Translations under genes and position numbers: made by a program
Source: Collinsella aerofaciens
GTDB taxonomy: Bacteria; Actinomycetota; Coriobacteriia; Coriobacteriales; Coriobacteriaceae
NCBI GenBank assembly: GCA_030841765.1
Contig: JAUUSS010000074.1
Location: 1 to 12,179, forward strand
Length of the DNA stretch: 12,179 nucleotides
Direction: 5' to 3'
Part shown: positions 1 through 7,517 of the stretch, piece by piece
How the letters are laid out: each line of letters starts with the position of its first letter
Numbering within the stretch: the stretch's first letter is position 1
Notes under the pieces: generated by a model
The model's database searches: none
What the model was told of the DNA's origin: nothing
The model's input: the letters and a program-made list of their open reading frames with translations, nothing else

Positions 1-859
1 CACGTGGCACCTTATGAACGATTCCGTAGTCCGTGAGCCACTGGAGGCTTTCCTCAAAATCGCGTGCGCGCGCCCCGGGACGAAGCGCGCCGTAGACGAA
101 CTTCTTGTTTTCCTTTGCGAGCTGGCCGGGAAGGGATTTCCAAACCAGCCTCATGCGCTCGACGATGCGGGCTGGCGCATGCTTGCCAAAATCGGATTCG
201 TAAGCTTCGATGATTTGCTGCTGGAGCCTGCGGGCCTCGATGAAATCGTGGGAGGCGGCGAAAGCGGAGACAACTTCTGGCATGCCACCGACAACGAGGT
301 ATTCTTTGAGCAGGCGCTCGAGCTTTTCGGAAACGTTTGCCAGCAGGTCCATGTTTGCGGCAAGGATGGCATCTGCGAGCGGATCGCCATCGACGGCACG
401 AACGAACTCGACAAACCCCATGGGGCGCATGGTGAGCTGGTCGATCTTGCCGACGGGGAACGACTCGTTTTCGCGTCGGAGCGCGAGCCCCATATAGGAG
501 CCGGCTGCCACGATATGGTATTCCGGCGCCAGCTCGTTGAAGTATTTGAGCGAGGTGATGCCACGCGGTGCCTCTTGGATTTCGTCGAAGATGATGAGTG
601 TGTCTGTCGGCGTTATGGTCTGGCCGCGCAGGAGCTCTATCTGGGAGATGATGCGTTTGGGGTCAAGGCTTCCGTCGAACAGCGAACGTGCGCCCGGTTC
701 GAGCATAAAGTCAAAGCGGATGACGTTTTGATACTGCTGGCCTGCGAATTCGTTAAGAAGCCAGGTTTTTCCCGTCTGGCGGGCCCCCTTAAGCAGGAGG
801 GGCTTGCGGTTTGCCCTAGATTTCCAAGCGATGAGTTCGTCCATTAGCTGTCGCTGCAT
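1..859 (-). CDS. AAA ATPase, AAA_14/DUF4143 type (partial, C-terminus outside window)
   Basis: I translated this frame directly from the minus strand; it runs uninterrupted from an ATG at 859 to the left edge, giving about 286 residues without a stop. The N-terminus carries a Walker A motif GARQTGKT (residues 25-32) and a Walker B motif LIIFDEIQ (88-95), followed by a sensor-like AAGSYMGLALR near residue 120. This order is typical of the ATP-binding proteins with an AAA_14 domain followed by a DUF4143 domain; the DUF4143 part should begin near the end of what is visible. Family members are common in gut anaerobes and their cellular role is unclear; no function is assigned here. The start is supported by an AGGAGG Shine-Dalgarno (complement of 864-869) 4 nt upstream; a second in-frame ATG lies five codons in (844). 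The promoter region contains three 33-bp tandem repeats. The gene is truncated only by the window edge. Confidence 0.85.
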   Translation of the reverse strand, partial: MQRQLMDELIAWKSRANRKPLLLKGARQTGKTWLLNEFAGQQYQNVIRFDFMLEPGARSLFDGSLDPKRIISQIELLRGQTITPTDTLIIFDEIQEAPRGITSLKYFNELAPEYHIVAAGSYMGLALRRENESFPVGKIDQLTMRPMGFVEFVRAVDGDPLADAILAANMDLLANVSEKLERLLKEYLVVGGMPEVVSAFAASHDFIEARRLQQQIIEAYESDFGKHAPARIVERMRLVWKSLPGQLAKENKKFVYGALRPGARARDFEESLQWLTDYGIVHKVPR

Positions 860-882
860 ACTGCCTCCTAACGATCATGGTT

Positions 883-903
883 AGTATAAGACCGTTTCGG
901 TCT
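883..903 (-). promoter_or_regulatory. Probable promoter -10 box with abutting palindromic operator for the AAA ATPase gene
   Basis: On the minus strand TATACT (complement of 883-888) lies about 24 nt upstream of the ATPase ATG and matches a -10 element. Directly upstream, 889-903 reads AGACCGTTTCGGTCT, a perfect 6-bp inverted repeat around a 3-nt spacer. A palindrome in the -10/-35 spacer is a usual place for a repressor site. No convincing -35 hexamer is visible at 17 nt, so the promoter may need an activator or be weak. The operator role is inferred. Confidence 0.5.
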
Positions 904-990
904 TTCCATCGAAAAATGTGGGAGTAAACCACGTTTTTCCATCGAATAATGTGTGAGGCAACCACGTTTTTCCATCGAATAATGTGGGAG
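892..990. repeat. Three tandem 33-bp repeats upstream of the AAA ATPase gene
   Basis: Units lie at 892-924, 925-957 and 958-990, with period exactly 33 (the word CCATCGA recurs at 906, 939 and 972). The two units distal to the ATPase gene are nearly identical (about 3 differences); the gene-proximal one keeps the core TTCGATGGAAA (minus strand) but diverges at its gene-proximal end, where it merges with the palindrome at 889-903. A 33-bp spacing is close to three helical turns, so a protein bound to each unit would sit on the same face of the DNA. The period is a multiple of three, so a minus-strand frame through it repeats the peptide SHIIRWKNVV; this is more likely a by-product than a gene. 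Confidence 0.8.
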
Positions 991-1076
991 TTTAGGTCGG
1001 CACCTGGGGACGTTCCTTCTCTGCCGGCAGTTTGGAACACTCCTTGTTTTGGTGCAAATTAGCTACCCTTGCATCA

Positions 1077-1121
1077 GAAAACGGCGCCCGTCGGCGATGT
1101 TGCCGGCGGGCGCCGTTGCCT
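1077..1121 (-). terminator. Rho-independent terminator of the galKT operon
   Basis: The arms AACGGCGCCCG (1080-1090) and CGGGCGCCGTT (1107-1117) form a perfect 11-bp stem, and the inner CGGC/GCCG (1092-1095/1102-1105) can extend it. Read on the minus strand, the hairpin begins about 45 nt after the galT stop and is followed by TTTTCT, a short U tract. The stem is strong; the short U tract keeps the call from being certain. Confidence 0.65.
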
Positions 1122-1130
1122 TGAGGACGA

Positions 1131-1165
1131 AATGATCCGTTTTCCTCCGTCCCCAGGGGATCATT
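1131..1165. repeat. 8-bp inverted repeat overlapping the galT stop codon
   Basis: AATGATCC (1131-1138) pairs with GGATCATT (1158-1165), and the right arm includes part of the galT stop. The enclosed minus-strand sequence contains GGGGACGGAGG, related to the GGGAC words in other intergenic hairpins of this window. It may be a weak secondary terminator or a short interspersed palindrome. No function is established. Confidence 0.4.
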
Positions 1166-2783
1166 ACAGCGAATCGATAAAGCGCTGCTGGGCGGCACGT
1201 CCTGCCTCGTCCCACTTAAAGACGCCGGCGTTGTCGAGCACGTGGCCAAACACCACGCCGACCTCCTCGTGCAGGATATCGATGGCGTTGTCGGCCGTAA
1301 GCTCGTCGGCGCGGCGGGCAAAGACGTCCTCAGCCCATGCGGCGTGGCTGCGGCAAAGATCATCGCCCTCGAGCGCACCGGCAAGGTCGTAGCTGGCATC
1401 GACCTTGGCTGCCAGCAGATGCTCACGGACAGCGCCAAGCTCGGGAACCAGGCGCGGCGGAAGAATGGCCAGGCCCATGACCTCGATCAGGCCGATGTTC
1501 TCCTTCTTAATGTGGTGGTACTCGGCATGCGGGTGGAACACGCCCAGCGGATGCTCATCGGTCGTGATGTTGCAGCGAAGCGCCAGGTAGGCCTCGTAAA
1601 TCTCGCCGCCGGCATTTCCGCGAGAGTCGACGCGGCGGATGACGGGCGTCACGGTGTTGTGCGCCACGCCGTCGGCCGTGTGTGCGATGACGCCAACCGA
1701 CTCATCGGTCCACTCGCGCCAGGCGAGAATAATCTTCTCGGCGGCGTCGAGCAACTGGGCGCGGTCGTGCGAGCGCAGTCGCAGCACCGAAAGCGGCCAC
1801 TGCAACACGGTGCCGCTGACCTGGTCAAAGCCGGGCACGCTAAACTGCGAGACCTCGGCGGCATGCATCATGGGGAACTCGTGCGCGCCGCCCTGGAAGT
1901 GGTCGTGCGACAGAATCGAGCCGCCCACGATGGGCAGGTCGGCGTTAGAGCCAATAAAGTAGTGCGGGAACAGGTCCACAAAGTCGAGCAGACAGGTCAG
2001 GCCCTTGCGGTCGACGTGCATCGGGCGATGCTTGGAGCTCATGGCAATGCAGTGCTCGTTAAAGTACGCGTACGGGCTGTACTGGAAGCCCCAGCGCTCG
2101 CCGTCGAGCTCAATGGGGATAACGCGCAGATTCTGGCGGGCGGGGTGAGCGCCGCCGTCGGCTGCAGCGGAGCGTCCAGGGTAGCCCTCGTTTTCGATGC
2201 AGAGCTGGCAGGCGGGATACTTCTCGCCCGTGTTTTTGGCGGCACCGGCCGCGGCAATATCGCGCGGGTCCTTTTCGGGCTTTGACAGGTTGATGGTAAT
2301 CTCGAGGTCGCCCCAGTTGGTGGGGGTGCTCCATTTGATATTGCGCGCGATGGCGGCGCGGCGCACGTAGCCGGCGTCGCAGCACAGACCGTAGAACCAG
2401 TCGGTCGCGGCGCGGGGCTCGTTGACGCCCATGCGGCCGTTGAACTCCTCGTTTACAACCGAAGGCCTCGGCATGAGTGCGCCCATGATGCGCATGGCGA
2501 TGCGGTCGCGGCCCGACGCCGTGTCCTCGGCGGCGCCGTTGGCAACGGCAGCCTCGGAAAGCGCGGCAAGTGTACCTTCAAGGTCAAAGTCGGGCAGGGT
2601 ATCGGGGTGCAAGAACGAGAGTTTCTCGACCTGGAGCGCCCAGGCCATGTCGAGTGCCGGGCCCGTGGCGCCGATGCACTCGAGAATGGTGTTGTATGCC
2701 CAGATGCGATCGTCCTGGCCGATCATCGATCGGTGAATAGCGTACTCGATTAGGTTCTGCGCGGCCTTGCGCACGTCAGTCAT
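1164..2783 (-). CDS. galT: UDP-glucose--hexose-1-phosphate uridylyltransferase, class II
   Basis: This is the second Leloir enzyme: it exchanges galactose-1-phosphate with UDP-glucose to give UDP-galactose and glucose-1-phosphate, in the cytoplasm. The protein has 539 residues, about the size of class II GalT and much longer than the roughly 350 residues of class I. The catalytic segment SHDHFQGG (residues 292-299) keeps the HxHxQ pattern of the family, with H295 the expected nucleophile that becomes uridylylated. The flanking LPIVGGSIL is also typical of class II. The start is taken at ATG 2783, which shares one base with the galK stop (TAATG), a classic translational-coupling arrangement; an ATG three codons earlier (2792), inside galK, is the alternative. 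It follows galK in one operon and is ended by the hairpin at 1077-1121. No galE is in the window. Confidence 0.93.
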   Translation of the reverse strand: MTDVRKAAQNLIEYAIHRSMIGQDDRIWAYNTILECIGATGPALDMAWALQVEKLSFLHPDTLPDFDLEGTLAALSEAAVANGAAEDTASGRDRIAMRIMGALMPRPSVVNEEFNGRMGVNEPRAATDWFYGLCCDAGYVRRAAIARNIKWSTPTNWGDLEITINLSKPEKDPRDIAAAGAAKNTGEKYPACQLCIENEGYPGRSAAADGGAHPARQNLRVIPIELDGERWGFQYSPYAYFNEHCIAMSSKHRPMHVDRKGLTCLLDFVDLFPHYFIGSNADLPIVGGSILSHDHFQGGAHEFPMMHAAEVSQFSVPGFDQVSGTVLQWPLSVLRLRSHDRAQLLDAAEKIILAWREWTDESVGVIAHTADGVAHNTVTPVIRRVDSRGNAGGEIYEAYLALRCNITTDEHPLGVFHPHAEYHHIKKENIGLIEVMGLAILPPRLVPELGAVREHLLAAKVDASYDLAGALEGDDLCRSHAAWAEDVFARRADELTADNAIDILHEEVGVVFGHVLDNAGVFKWDEAGRAAQQRFIDSL

Positions 2784-3988
2784 TACAGCCATGCCGCGTA
2801 AGCCCCCTTGTCAGAAATCGCGTAGTGGCGGGCAGATCCCTCGCCCAGCCAGCCGTTCATCTTGGCAATGAAGGTGTCGACCAGGTCGAGCGGCACGAAG
2901 GCCTGGATGGTGCCACCAAAGCCGCCGCCGTGAATACGAACGGCGCCGCGCCCGTCGAGCACATGCTCGGCGAGAGCAAGCGCGTACATGGAGGGCTGCT
3001 CGGAGCCCAGCTTGGCAACGACATTCTGTAGGTACATGGCAGAGCTGGCGCCGGACTCGCGCGTCAGGACCAGGAACTGATCGATGTCTCCGGCGTTCAG
3101 GGCAGCCCAGCGCTTGTCGACCAGGCCGTTTTCGTACCAGTAGTGAACGGCGCGCAGGCAGGCGCGGTCGCCCAGCTTGGCGCGCAGCTCGGGGAGCTTG
3201 GCGTCAAAGTCCGCCACGTTTACCTCGCACAGGCGTGCCTTGCCAAACTCGGCAGCGACGTCCTGCATCTCGCGCGGAACGGCGGCGTAGTCGTCGGTGG
3301 CGGCCACGTGGTCGGCACCGACCTTAACGAGCACGAGCGCATAACCGTGATCCTCAAAGTTGAGCTCGAGCTTCTGGGTCTTAGGCTGAGCCTGGTCCTC
3401 AAAGTCCATGTAGGCAAGGCCGCCCAGGCAAACGGCAGCCTGGTCCATTAGACCGCAGGGCTTGCCGTAATAGTTGTTCTCGGTGCGCTGGCTCATCTGG
3501 GCGAGCGTGACGGGCTCGATGGCGGGTGCGCCCCAGAGGGTTTCCATGGCACGACCGTACGCGGCCTCGACGGCAGCGGAGCTGGAAAGACCGCCGCCCG
3601 AGGGGACGGAGCAGGTGAAGGCAAAGTCGAAGCCGCGGGGCTCAACGCCCAGGGCAGCGACCTCGTGGGCCATGCCGCGGACGAGGCTCGCGGACGTGCC
3701 CTTCTCGGCCTCCTGAACATCCAGCGTGTCGAGCGTAATCTCAAAGGTGGGGTAGCCCTCGTCGGCGACGCGGACCTTGTTGGAGTCGGTTGCCACGGCG
3801 ATGCCGTCGACAGCGACATCGAGCGAGCCGGCGATAACGTGGCCGCCCTCGTGATCGGTGTGGTTGCCGCTGATCTCGGAACGGCCGGGCGCGTGAACGT
3901 AGAGCACCTGGCGGTCGCCGATGGGGCCAAACTCCTCCTCAAACAGCTTGGTGAGTGTGGCGAGTGTCTTTTTGTCGGGGGTGGTCAT
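2783..3988 (-). CDS. galK: Galactokinase
   Basis: GalK phosphorylates galactose with ATP to galactose-1-phosphate. The 401-residue protein has the three GHMP-kinase motifs in order: the sugar-binding signature GRSEISGNHTDH (residues 35-46), the phosphate-binding loop VPSGGGLSSSAA (128-139), and C-terminal HGGGFGG near residue 355. D182 in GLMDQ is the expected catalytic base. The signature differs from the textbook GRVNLIGEHTDY: Asn42 replaces the acidic residue and His46 replaces Tyr. From recall, such variants occur in galactokinases of gut Firmicutes and Coriobacteriia. The start is ATG 3988, preceded by AAGGA at proper spacing; upstream in-frame extension to about 4063 would run into the operator region and lacks a ribosome binding site. 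galK is first in the galK-galT operon and divergent from a LacI regulator. Confidence 0.93.
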   Translation of the reverse strand: MTTPDKKTLATLTKLFEEEFGPIGDRQVLYVHAPGRSEISGNHTDHEGGHVIAGSLDVAVDGIAVATDSNKVRVADEGYPTFEITLDTLDVQEAEKGTSASLVRGMAHEVAALGVEPRGFDFAFTCSVPSGGGLSSSAAVEAAYGRAMETLWGAPAIEPVTLAQMSQRTENNYYGKPCGLMDQAAVCLGGLAYMDFEDQAQPKTQKLELNFEDHGYALVLVKVGADHVAATDDYAAVPREMQDVAAEFGKARLCEVNVADFDAKLPELRAKLGDRACLRAVHYWYENGLVDKRWAALNAGDIDQFLVLTRESGASSAMYLQNVVAKLGSEQPSMYALALAEHVLDGRGAVRIHGGGFGGTIQAFVPLDLVDTFIAKMNGWLGEGSARHYAISDKGAYAAWL

Positions 3989-4027
3989 GGGAGTCCTTTC
4001 CTTGACACCGGAGAGACTGATCCGTGT

Positions 4028-4048
4028 CGTTAATGAGTACGTTAACAT
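4028..4048. promoter_or_regulatory. Operator-like site 1 of the gal control region
   Basis: Contains GAGTACGTTAACAT at 4035-4048, centred on the palindrome GTTAAC and about 47 nt upstream of the galK start. It is preceded by CGTTAATG, so that CGTTAATGAGTACGTTAAC (4028-4046) recurs with two changes at site 2. The position close to galK suits a repressor site over the promoter or early leader. Binding by the divergent LacI protein is inferred from context. Confidence 0.6.
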
Positions 4049-4085
4049 TTTTGAGCACCACAAACCAGACGGTCGCGGTGCCGCA

Positions 4086-4110
4086 CGTTAATGGGTATGT
4101 TAACGTACTC
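4086..4110. promoter_or_regulatory. Operator-like site 2 of the gal control region
   Basis: ATGTTAACGTACTC at 4097-4110 is the exact reverse complement of the 14-bp word of sites 1 and 3. The preceding CGTTAATGGGTATGTTAAC (4086-4104) is a direct repeat of the site 1 segment, offset 58 bp. Its core TATGTTAACGTA is close to a full palindrome. It lies about 109 nt upstream of galK and could pair with site 1 or 3 through a looped repressor. Confidence 0.6.
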
Positions 4111-4221
4111 ATAACACAACGCATATCTATTTTTGAGAATCTGGTAATCGGTAGATTTTCAGCCGTGAACGGTGTGGCTGTATGGACATATGGAGCAAAA
4201 GAACCGCCGATAGGAAAAGTA

Positions 4222-4235
4222 GAGTACGTTAACAT
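4222..4235. promoter_or_regulatory. Operator-like site 3 of the gal control region
   Basis: GAGTACGTTAACAT occurs here exactly, in the same orientation as site 1, about 93 nt upstream of the LacI-family start codon and 129 bp from site 2 (centre to centre). The position next to the regulator gene suggests autoregulation. I could not assign a convincing -10/-35 pair for either divergent gene within 3989-4327. Confidence 0.6.
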
Positions 4236-4327
4236 GCGTCCGACGATAGCGGGCCTCGGCGCGGGATGTATTTCTGCCCGGGCCGGCATTCACGCTATTC
4301 AGATCTCGCAAGGGTGAAGGTGATCTT

Positions 4328-5359
4328 GTGGCAAGGCGCCCGTCCAACGATACAGGTACGCGTCCGGTCTCCATGGCCGACGTCGCCCGCGCTGCTGGCG
4401 TTTCGCAGCAGACGGTTTCGCGCGTCGCCAACGGCTTGCCCAACGTTAACGAGCAGACGCGCCAGCGCGTGCAGGCCGCTATGCAAGAGCTCGGCTTTCG
4501 TCCGAGTTATGCCGGTCGCTCGCTGCGCGACGGCCGTTACCATTCGGTCGGCCTATGCATCAACGATGTCACCAAGTTTGGCAACCTCTCAATGATCGAC
4601 GGCATTGCCAGCGCTGCTCGCGAGCATAATTGCGCCATCACGCTGGTCGAGATGTCCAAGACCGAGGAATTCTCGCTTGCCGAGGCCACGCGTCGTATGG
4701 CCGCATTGCCGGTGGACGGCATCATCGTCGGCATGAGCCGCATGGCGCCCGATTTTGAGACGTTTGATCCACTGCCGGGCATTGGAACGGTCATCGTTAC
4801 CATGTACGCGCATCCGCGCGTGACTACGGTCGATTCCGACCATTACGGCTGCTCGCTCTTGCTTATGGATCACCTGTTTGAGCTGGGGCACGGGCAGATT
4901 CGCTATATTGGCGGCCCGTCGTTCTCGGTCGACGAGCAATTTCGTCGAGCCGGTTGGCAGGATGCGCTCGAGCGTAAACACATCGAGCCGGCAGAGCCGC
5001 TCGAGGGCGACTGGTCTGCCAACAGCGGCTACGAGGCCGGCAGGTACCTGGCCGAGCACGATCGCACCATGACGGCGATTTACGCGGCAAACGACCAGAT
5101 GGCAAATGGCGCGATTGCAGCGCTGCGCGATAGCGGCCTGCGCGTGCCCGAGGACGTGAGCGTGGTGGGCGTCGACGATTCGCTCGATGATTTTGTGGCA
5201 CACAACGAGCTTACGACCGTGCGATTCGATCTACATCAGCGCGGACGCGAGGTGTTTGAGCATGCGGTTCCCGAGGCGGGTACGGCGGGCAAAACCGTTG
5301 CCATTCGTATTCCCGGCCAGCTCATTATTCGACATAGCACGGCGATACCACGCTCATAG
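4328..5359 (+). CDS. LacI-family transcriptional regulator (probable galactose operon regulator)
   Basis: A 343-residue LacI/GalR-type protein. The helix-turn-helix lies at residues 16-35 (MADVARAAGVSQQTVSRV), followed by a hinge region to about residue 66 and a periplasmic-binding-protein-like effector domain. The late segment with ANDQMANGAIAAL and VSVVGVDDS is typical of this family. The start is GTG 4328 (VARRPSND), preceded by AAGGTGA at 4317-4323; ATG codons further in would delete part of the HTH. It is divergent from galK-galT, and the 339-nt spacer holds three copies of one palindromic word, so control of galKT and of itself is the natural inference. Whether it represses and whether galactose or a disaccharide is the inducer cannot be read from sequence. 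The gene ends with TAG and no strong terminator is visible after it. Confidence 0.9.
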   Translation: MARRPSNDTGTRPVSMADVARAAGVSQQTVSRVANGLPNVNEQTRQRVQAAMQELGFRPSYAGRSLRDGRYHSVGLCINDVTKFGNLSMIDGIASAAREHNCAITLVEMSKTEEFSLAEATRRMAALPVDGIIVGMSRMAPDFETFDPLPGIGTVIVTMYAHPRVTTVDSDHYGCSLLLMDHLFELGHGQIRYIGGPSFSVDEQFRRAGWQDALERKHIEPAEPLEGDWSANSGYEAGRYLAEHDRTMTAIYAANDQMANGAIAALRDSGLRVPEDVSVVGVDDSLDDFVAHNELTTVRFDLHQRGREVFEHAVPEAGTAGKTVAIRIPGQLIIRHSTAIPRS

Positions 5360-5442
5360 TTTGCGCAGGTAAACGGCGATTTATCGTATTTCAATAACAA
5401 TCGGTAAGGATGCCGGCAGATAACAGTTGGAATGCTGCCGAG

Positions 5443-5451
5443 TGCTATGAT
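5443..5451 (+). promoter_or_regulatory. Extended -10 promoter of the flavodiiron protein gene
   Basis: TGCTATGAT (5443-5451) is an extended -10 element (TGn plus TATGAT). Transcription would start near 5458, leaving a leader of about 30 nt that contains AGGAGG (5474-5479) 9 nt before the ATG. No good -35 is present at 17 nt, which is acceptable for extended -10 promoters. This suggests the gene is transcribed apart from the LacI gene 129 nt upstream. Confidence 0.55.
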
Positions 5452-5488
5452 AGACGGGTTATTTTGTCTATCTAGGAGGCTTTGCCTG

Positions 5489-6649
5489 ATGGAGATCACC
5501 AAGGATATCCGCTACGTTGGCGTCGACGATCACGACATTGACCTGTTCGAGGGCCAGTACGATGTGTCCGAGAACGGTATGGCATACAACAGCTACGTTA
5601 TCTTGGGCGAAAAGATCGCTGTCGCCGATTCGGTCGATGGTGGTTTTGTTGACGAGTGGCTCGGCAACCTCGAGACCGCGCTCGATGGACGTACGCCCGA
5701 CTACCTGGTTATCCATCACATGGAGCCCGATCACTCTGCTGGCATCGCCGCCTTTATGGAGCGCTACCCCCAGGCACAGATCGTGGCCAGCATGGGCGCC
5801 TTCCGCATGATGGTCAACTACTTTGGCACCGACTACCCCGATCGCAAGATGGTCGTCAAAGAGGGCGACGTGCTCGACCTGGGTGGCCACAGCCTAACGT
5901 TTATCGGCGCCCCCAACGTGCACTGGCCCGAGGTGATCTTCTCCTACGAGTCCACCGACAAGGTGCTCTTTAGTGCCGACGGCTTTGGCAAGTTCGGCGC
6001 CAACGACATCGAGGACCCGGAAGGCTGGGCTTGCGAAGCGCGCCGCTACTACTTTGGCATCGTCGGTAAGTTCGGCAAATTCGTGCAGACCGTGCTCAAG
6101 AAGGCCGCCGATCTGGATATCCAGATCATCTGTCCGCTCCATGGTCCTGTTCTTACCGAGAATCTGGGCTATTACCTCGACACCTACAGCACCTGGTCGA
6201 GCTATCAGCCCGAGGACGAGGGCATCACGATTGCCTATGCGAGCGTGTACGGCCATCTGAAGGCCGCCGTTGAGGAGCTTGCATCTGCGCTCGAGGCCCG
6301 CGGCCAGAAGGTTTCCGTCTTTGACTTGGCTCGCGACGACATGGCCGAGGCCGTTGAGGATGCGTTCCGCTATGACCGTCTGGTGCTCGCCTCCATCACC
6401 TATCAGGGTGAGATCTTCCCGTTCATGAGCACCTTTATCCACACGCTTGCCGAGCACGCCTATCAGAACCGTACGGTGGCGCTCGTTGAGGCCGGCTCCT
6501 GGGCGCCCACCGCTGCCAAGGTTATGACCAAGGAGCTCGAGGGCATGAAGGACATCACCCTGACGCAGAACAAGGTGACCGTCCTGGGTTCGCTCAACGA
6601 CGCATCGCGCGCCCAGATCGAAGCCCTCGCCGACGAGCTTTCCAAGTAG
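5489..6649 (+). CDS. fprA: FprA-family A-type flavodiiron protein (O2/NO reductase)
   Basis: Flavodiiron proteins reduce O2 to water or NO to N2O in the cytoplasm of anaerobes, using electrons from rubredoxin or a similar donor. This 386-residue protein has the two-domain A-type layout. The N-terminal metallo-beta-lactamase-like domain carries a full diiron ligand set: H77-x-E79-x-D81, H145, D164 and H218, with spacing like that of the well-studied rubredoxin:oxygen oxidoreductase. The C-terminal flavodoxin domain begins near residue 245, with an FMN-loop segment ASVYGHL (251-257). There is no fused rubredoxin or flavin reductase domain. The start at 5489 is preceded by AGGAGG; upstream extension to 5432 would cross the promoter. 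It has its own promoter and terminator. O2 versus NO preference cannot be decided from sequence. Confidence 0.92.
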   Translation: MEITKDIRYVGVDDHDIDLFEGQYDVSENGMAYNSYVILGEKIAVADSVDGGFVDEWLGNLETALDGRTPDYLVIHHMEPDHSAGIAAFMERYPQAQIVASMGAFRMMVNYFGTDYPDRKMVVKEGDVLDLGGHSLTFIGAPNVHWPEVIFSYESTDKVLFSADGFGKFGANDIEDPEGWACEARRYYFGIVGKFGKFVQTVLKKAADLDIQIICPLHGPVLTENLGYYLDTYSTWSSYQPEDEGITIAYASVYGHLKAAVEELASALEARGQKVSVFDLARDDMAEAVEDAFRYDRLVLASITYQGEIFPFMSTFIHTLAEHAYQNRTVALVEAGSWAPTAAKVMTKELEGMKDITLTQNKVTVLGSLNDASRAQIEALADELSK

Positions 6650-6671
6650 CGATATTTCGCTTTTGACGCTC

Positions 6672-6715
6672 AACCACCACAAAGGGGACAGGCACCTTTG
6701 TGGTGGTTTTTGTTT
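6672..6715 (+). terminator. Terminator after fprA
   Basis: AACCACCACAAAGG (6672-6685) and CCTTTGTGGTGGTT (6695-6708) form a perfect 14-bp stem with the 9-nt loop GGACAGGCA, followed by a T run (6707-6711) and TGTTT. It lies between the convergent fprA and DeoR genes; the T tract favours the plus strand, although the stem abuts the DeoR stop and may block both. The loop region GGGGACAGGCACC resembles a word frequent in interspersed intergenic palindromes. Confidence 0.85.
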
Positions 6716-7517
6716 AAGCGTCAGCGATGAGGAGATTTGGGCGGGCGTCGTCGACGATCTCGGCGATTGAGGTGGCAACGGCATGATCGGGGTCACGGTC
6801 CATCACGATGGTGTCGACATCTGCCAGCTCGGCAAAGCGGTACATGCCACGTCCGTTAACCTTGCTGGCGTCCATGAGGGCGACGCTTTGACGGGCGGCG
6901 CCGACCATAGCCGCTTTGGTCTCGGCCATCTGCGGAAAGTCGGTCGTAAAGCCGCAGCGGGGGACAAAGGCGCCGGGGCACATGACGGCAAGGTCGGCGT
7001 GGACCATTTGGAGCGCCTGCATGGTAAGTGGGCCGTACAGATAGCGATGACCTTTGCGTAGTGCCCCACCCAGCATGACGACATCGACCGAGGGCATGCT
7101 CTCGTCGATATAATCGGCGATGGTAATGTCGGCCGTGATGACGGTGATGCCGTCGCGCTGATCGAGGAGCCGGACGAACTCGAGCGCCGTGGTGCCCGAG
7201 TCGACAAGCAGCGTGTCGCCATTGCCGACGAGCTCGATGGCGCTTTGCGCGATGGCCTGCTTGGCGGCGACATTGACGTTGATGCGGCGATCCTGGGTGG
7301 ATACGGTCAGTCGCTTCTGGAGAGACACGGCGCCACCATGCGTGCGGCGCAACTTGCCGGACTCGGCGAGCGCGTCCAGGTCGGCGCGGGCGGTAACGGA
7401 GGACACGCCAAAGGTCTGGGCGATTTCTGCCACTTGCACCGAGGCGTTATGCTCGAGCATCTCCATGATGGCGGAACGACGCTCATCGGCGAAAGCTCGG
7501 GTTGTTGCGTGGGCCAT
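6714..7517 (-). CDS. DeoR-family transcriptional regulator
   Basis: A 267-residue cytoplasmic sugar-phosphate-responsive regulator of the DeoR/GlpR type. The N-terminal winged HTH spans about residues 13-63: EIAQTFGVSSVTARADLDAL with the family signature RRTHGGA at 57-63. The C-terminal DeoR sensor domain contains LLVDSGTTALE near residue 100, the segment that contacts the sugar phosphate in this family, and a late MDASKVNGRGM. The start is set at ATG 7517, preceded by GGAG 5 nt upstream; an in-frame ATG at 7574 adds 19 poor-quality residues and has no ribosome binding site. It is divergent from the ketose-bisphosphate aldolase gene, a common arrangement for a DeoR regulator and its target. 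It could sense fructose-1-phosphate, tagatose phosphates or a similar ligand; the specificity is not known. Confidence 0.9.
   Translation of the reverse strand: MAHATTRAFADERRSAIMEMLEHNASVQVAEIAQTFGVSSVTARADLDALAESGKLRRTHGGAVSLQKRLTVSTQDRRINVNVAAKQAIAQSAIELVGNGDTLLVDSGTTALEFVRLLDQRDGITVITADITIADYIDESMPSVDVVMLGGALRKGHRYLYGPLTMQALQMVHADLAVMCPGAFVPRCGFTTDFPQMAETKAAMVGAARQSVALMDASKVNGRGMYRFAELADVDTIVMDRDPDHAVATSIAEIVDDARPNLLIADA

Noticed and set aside
14..847. Long plus-strand open frame (277 codons) opposite the AAA ATPase gene
   Set aside because: The minus strand encodes clear Walker A and B motifs with a ribosome binding site; the plus frame has no recognisable domain and is an antisense shadow.
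892..990. CRISPR array
   Set aside because: The units are directly contiguous with no unique spacers, and no cas gene is present.
816..1040. Minus-strand frame encoding three copies of SHIIRWKNVV across the 33-bp repeats
   Set aside because: It starts at a GTG without a spaced ribosome binding site and overlaps the ATPase start in another frame. The peptide repeat follows automatically from a repeat period divisible by three.
1242..2285. Plus-strand open frame of 347 codons opposite galT
   Set aside because: It is low-complexity and Ala/Val/Gly-rich with no domain, and galT motifs on the other strand are unambiguous.
4003..4008. Plus-strand TTGACA as a -35 box for the LacI-family gene
   Set aside because: No -10 hexamer lies 16-18 nt downstream, and it sits in the galK leader more than 300 nt from the LacI start.
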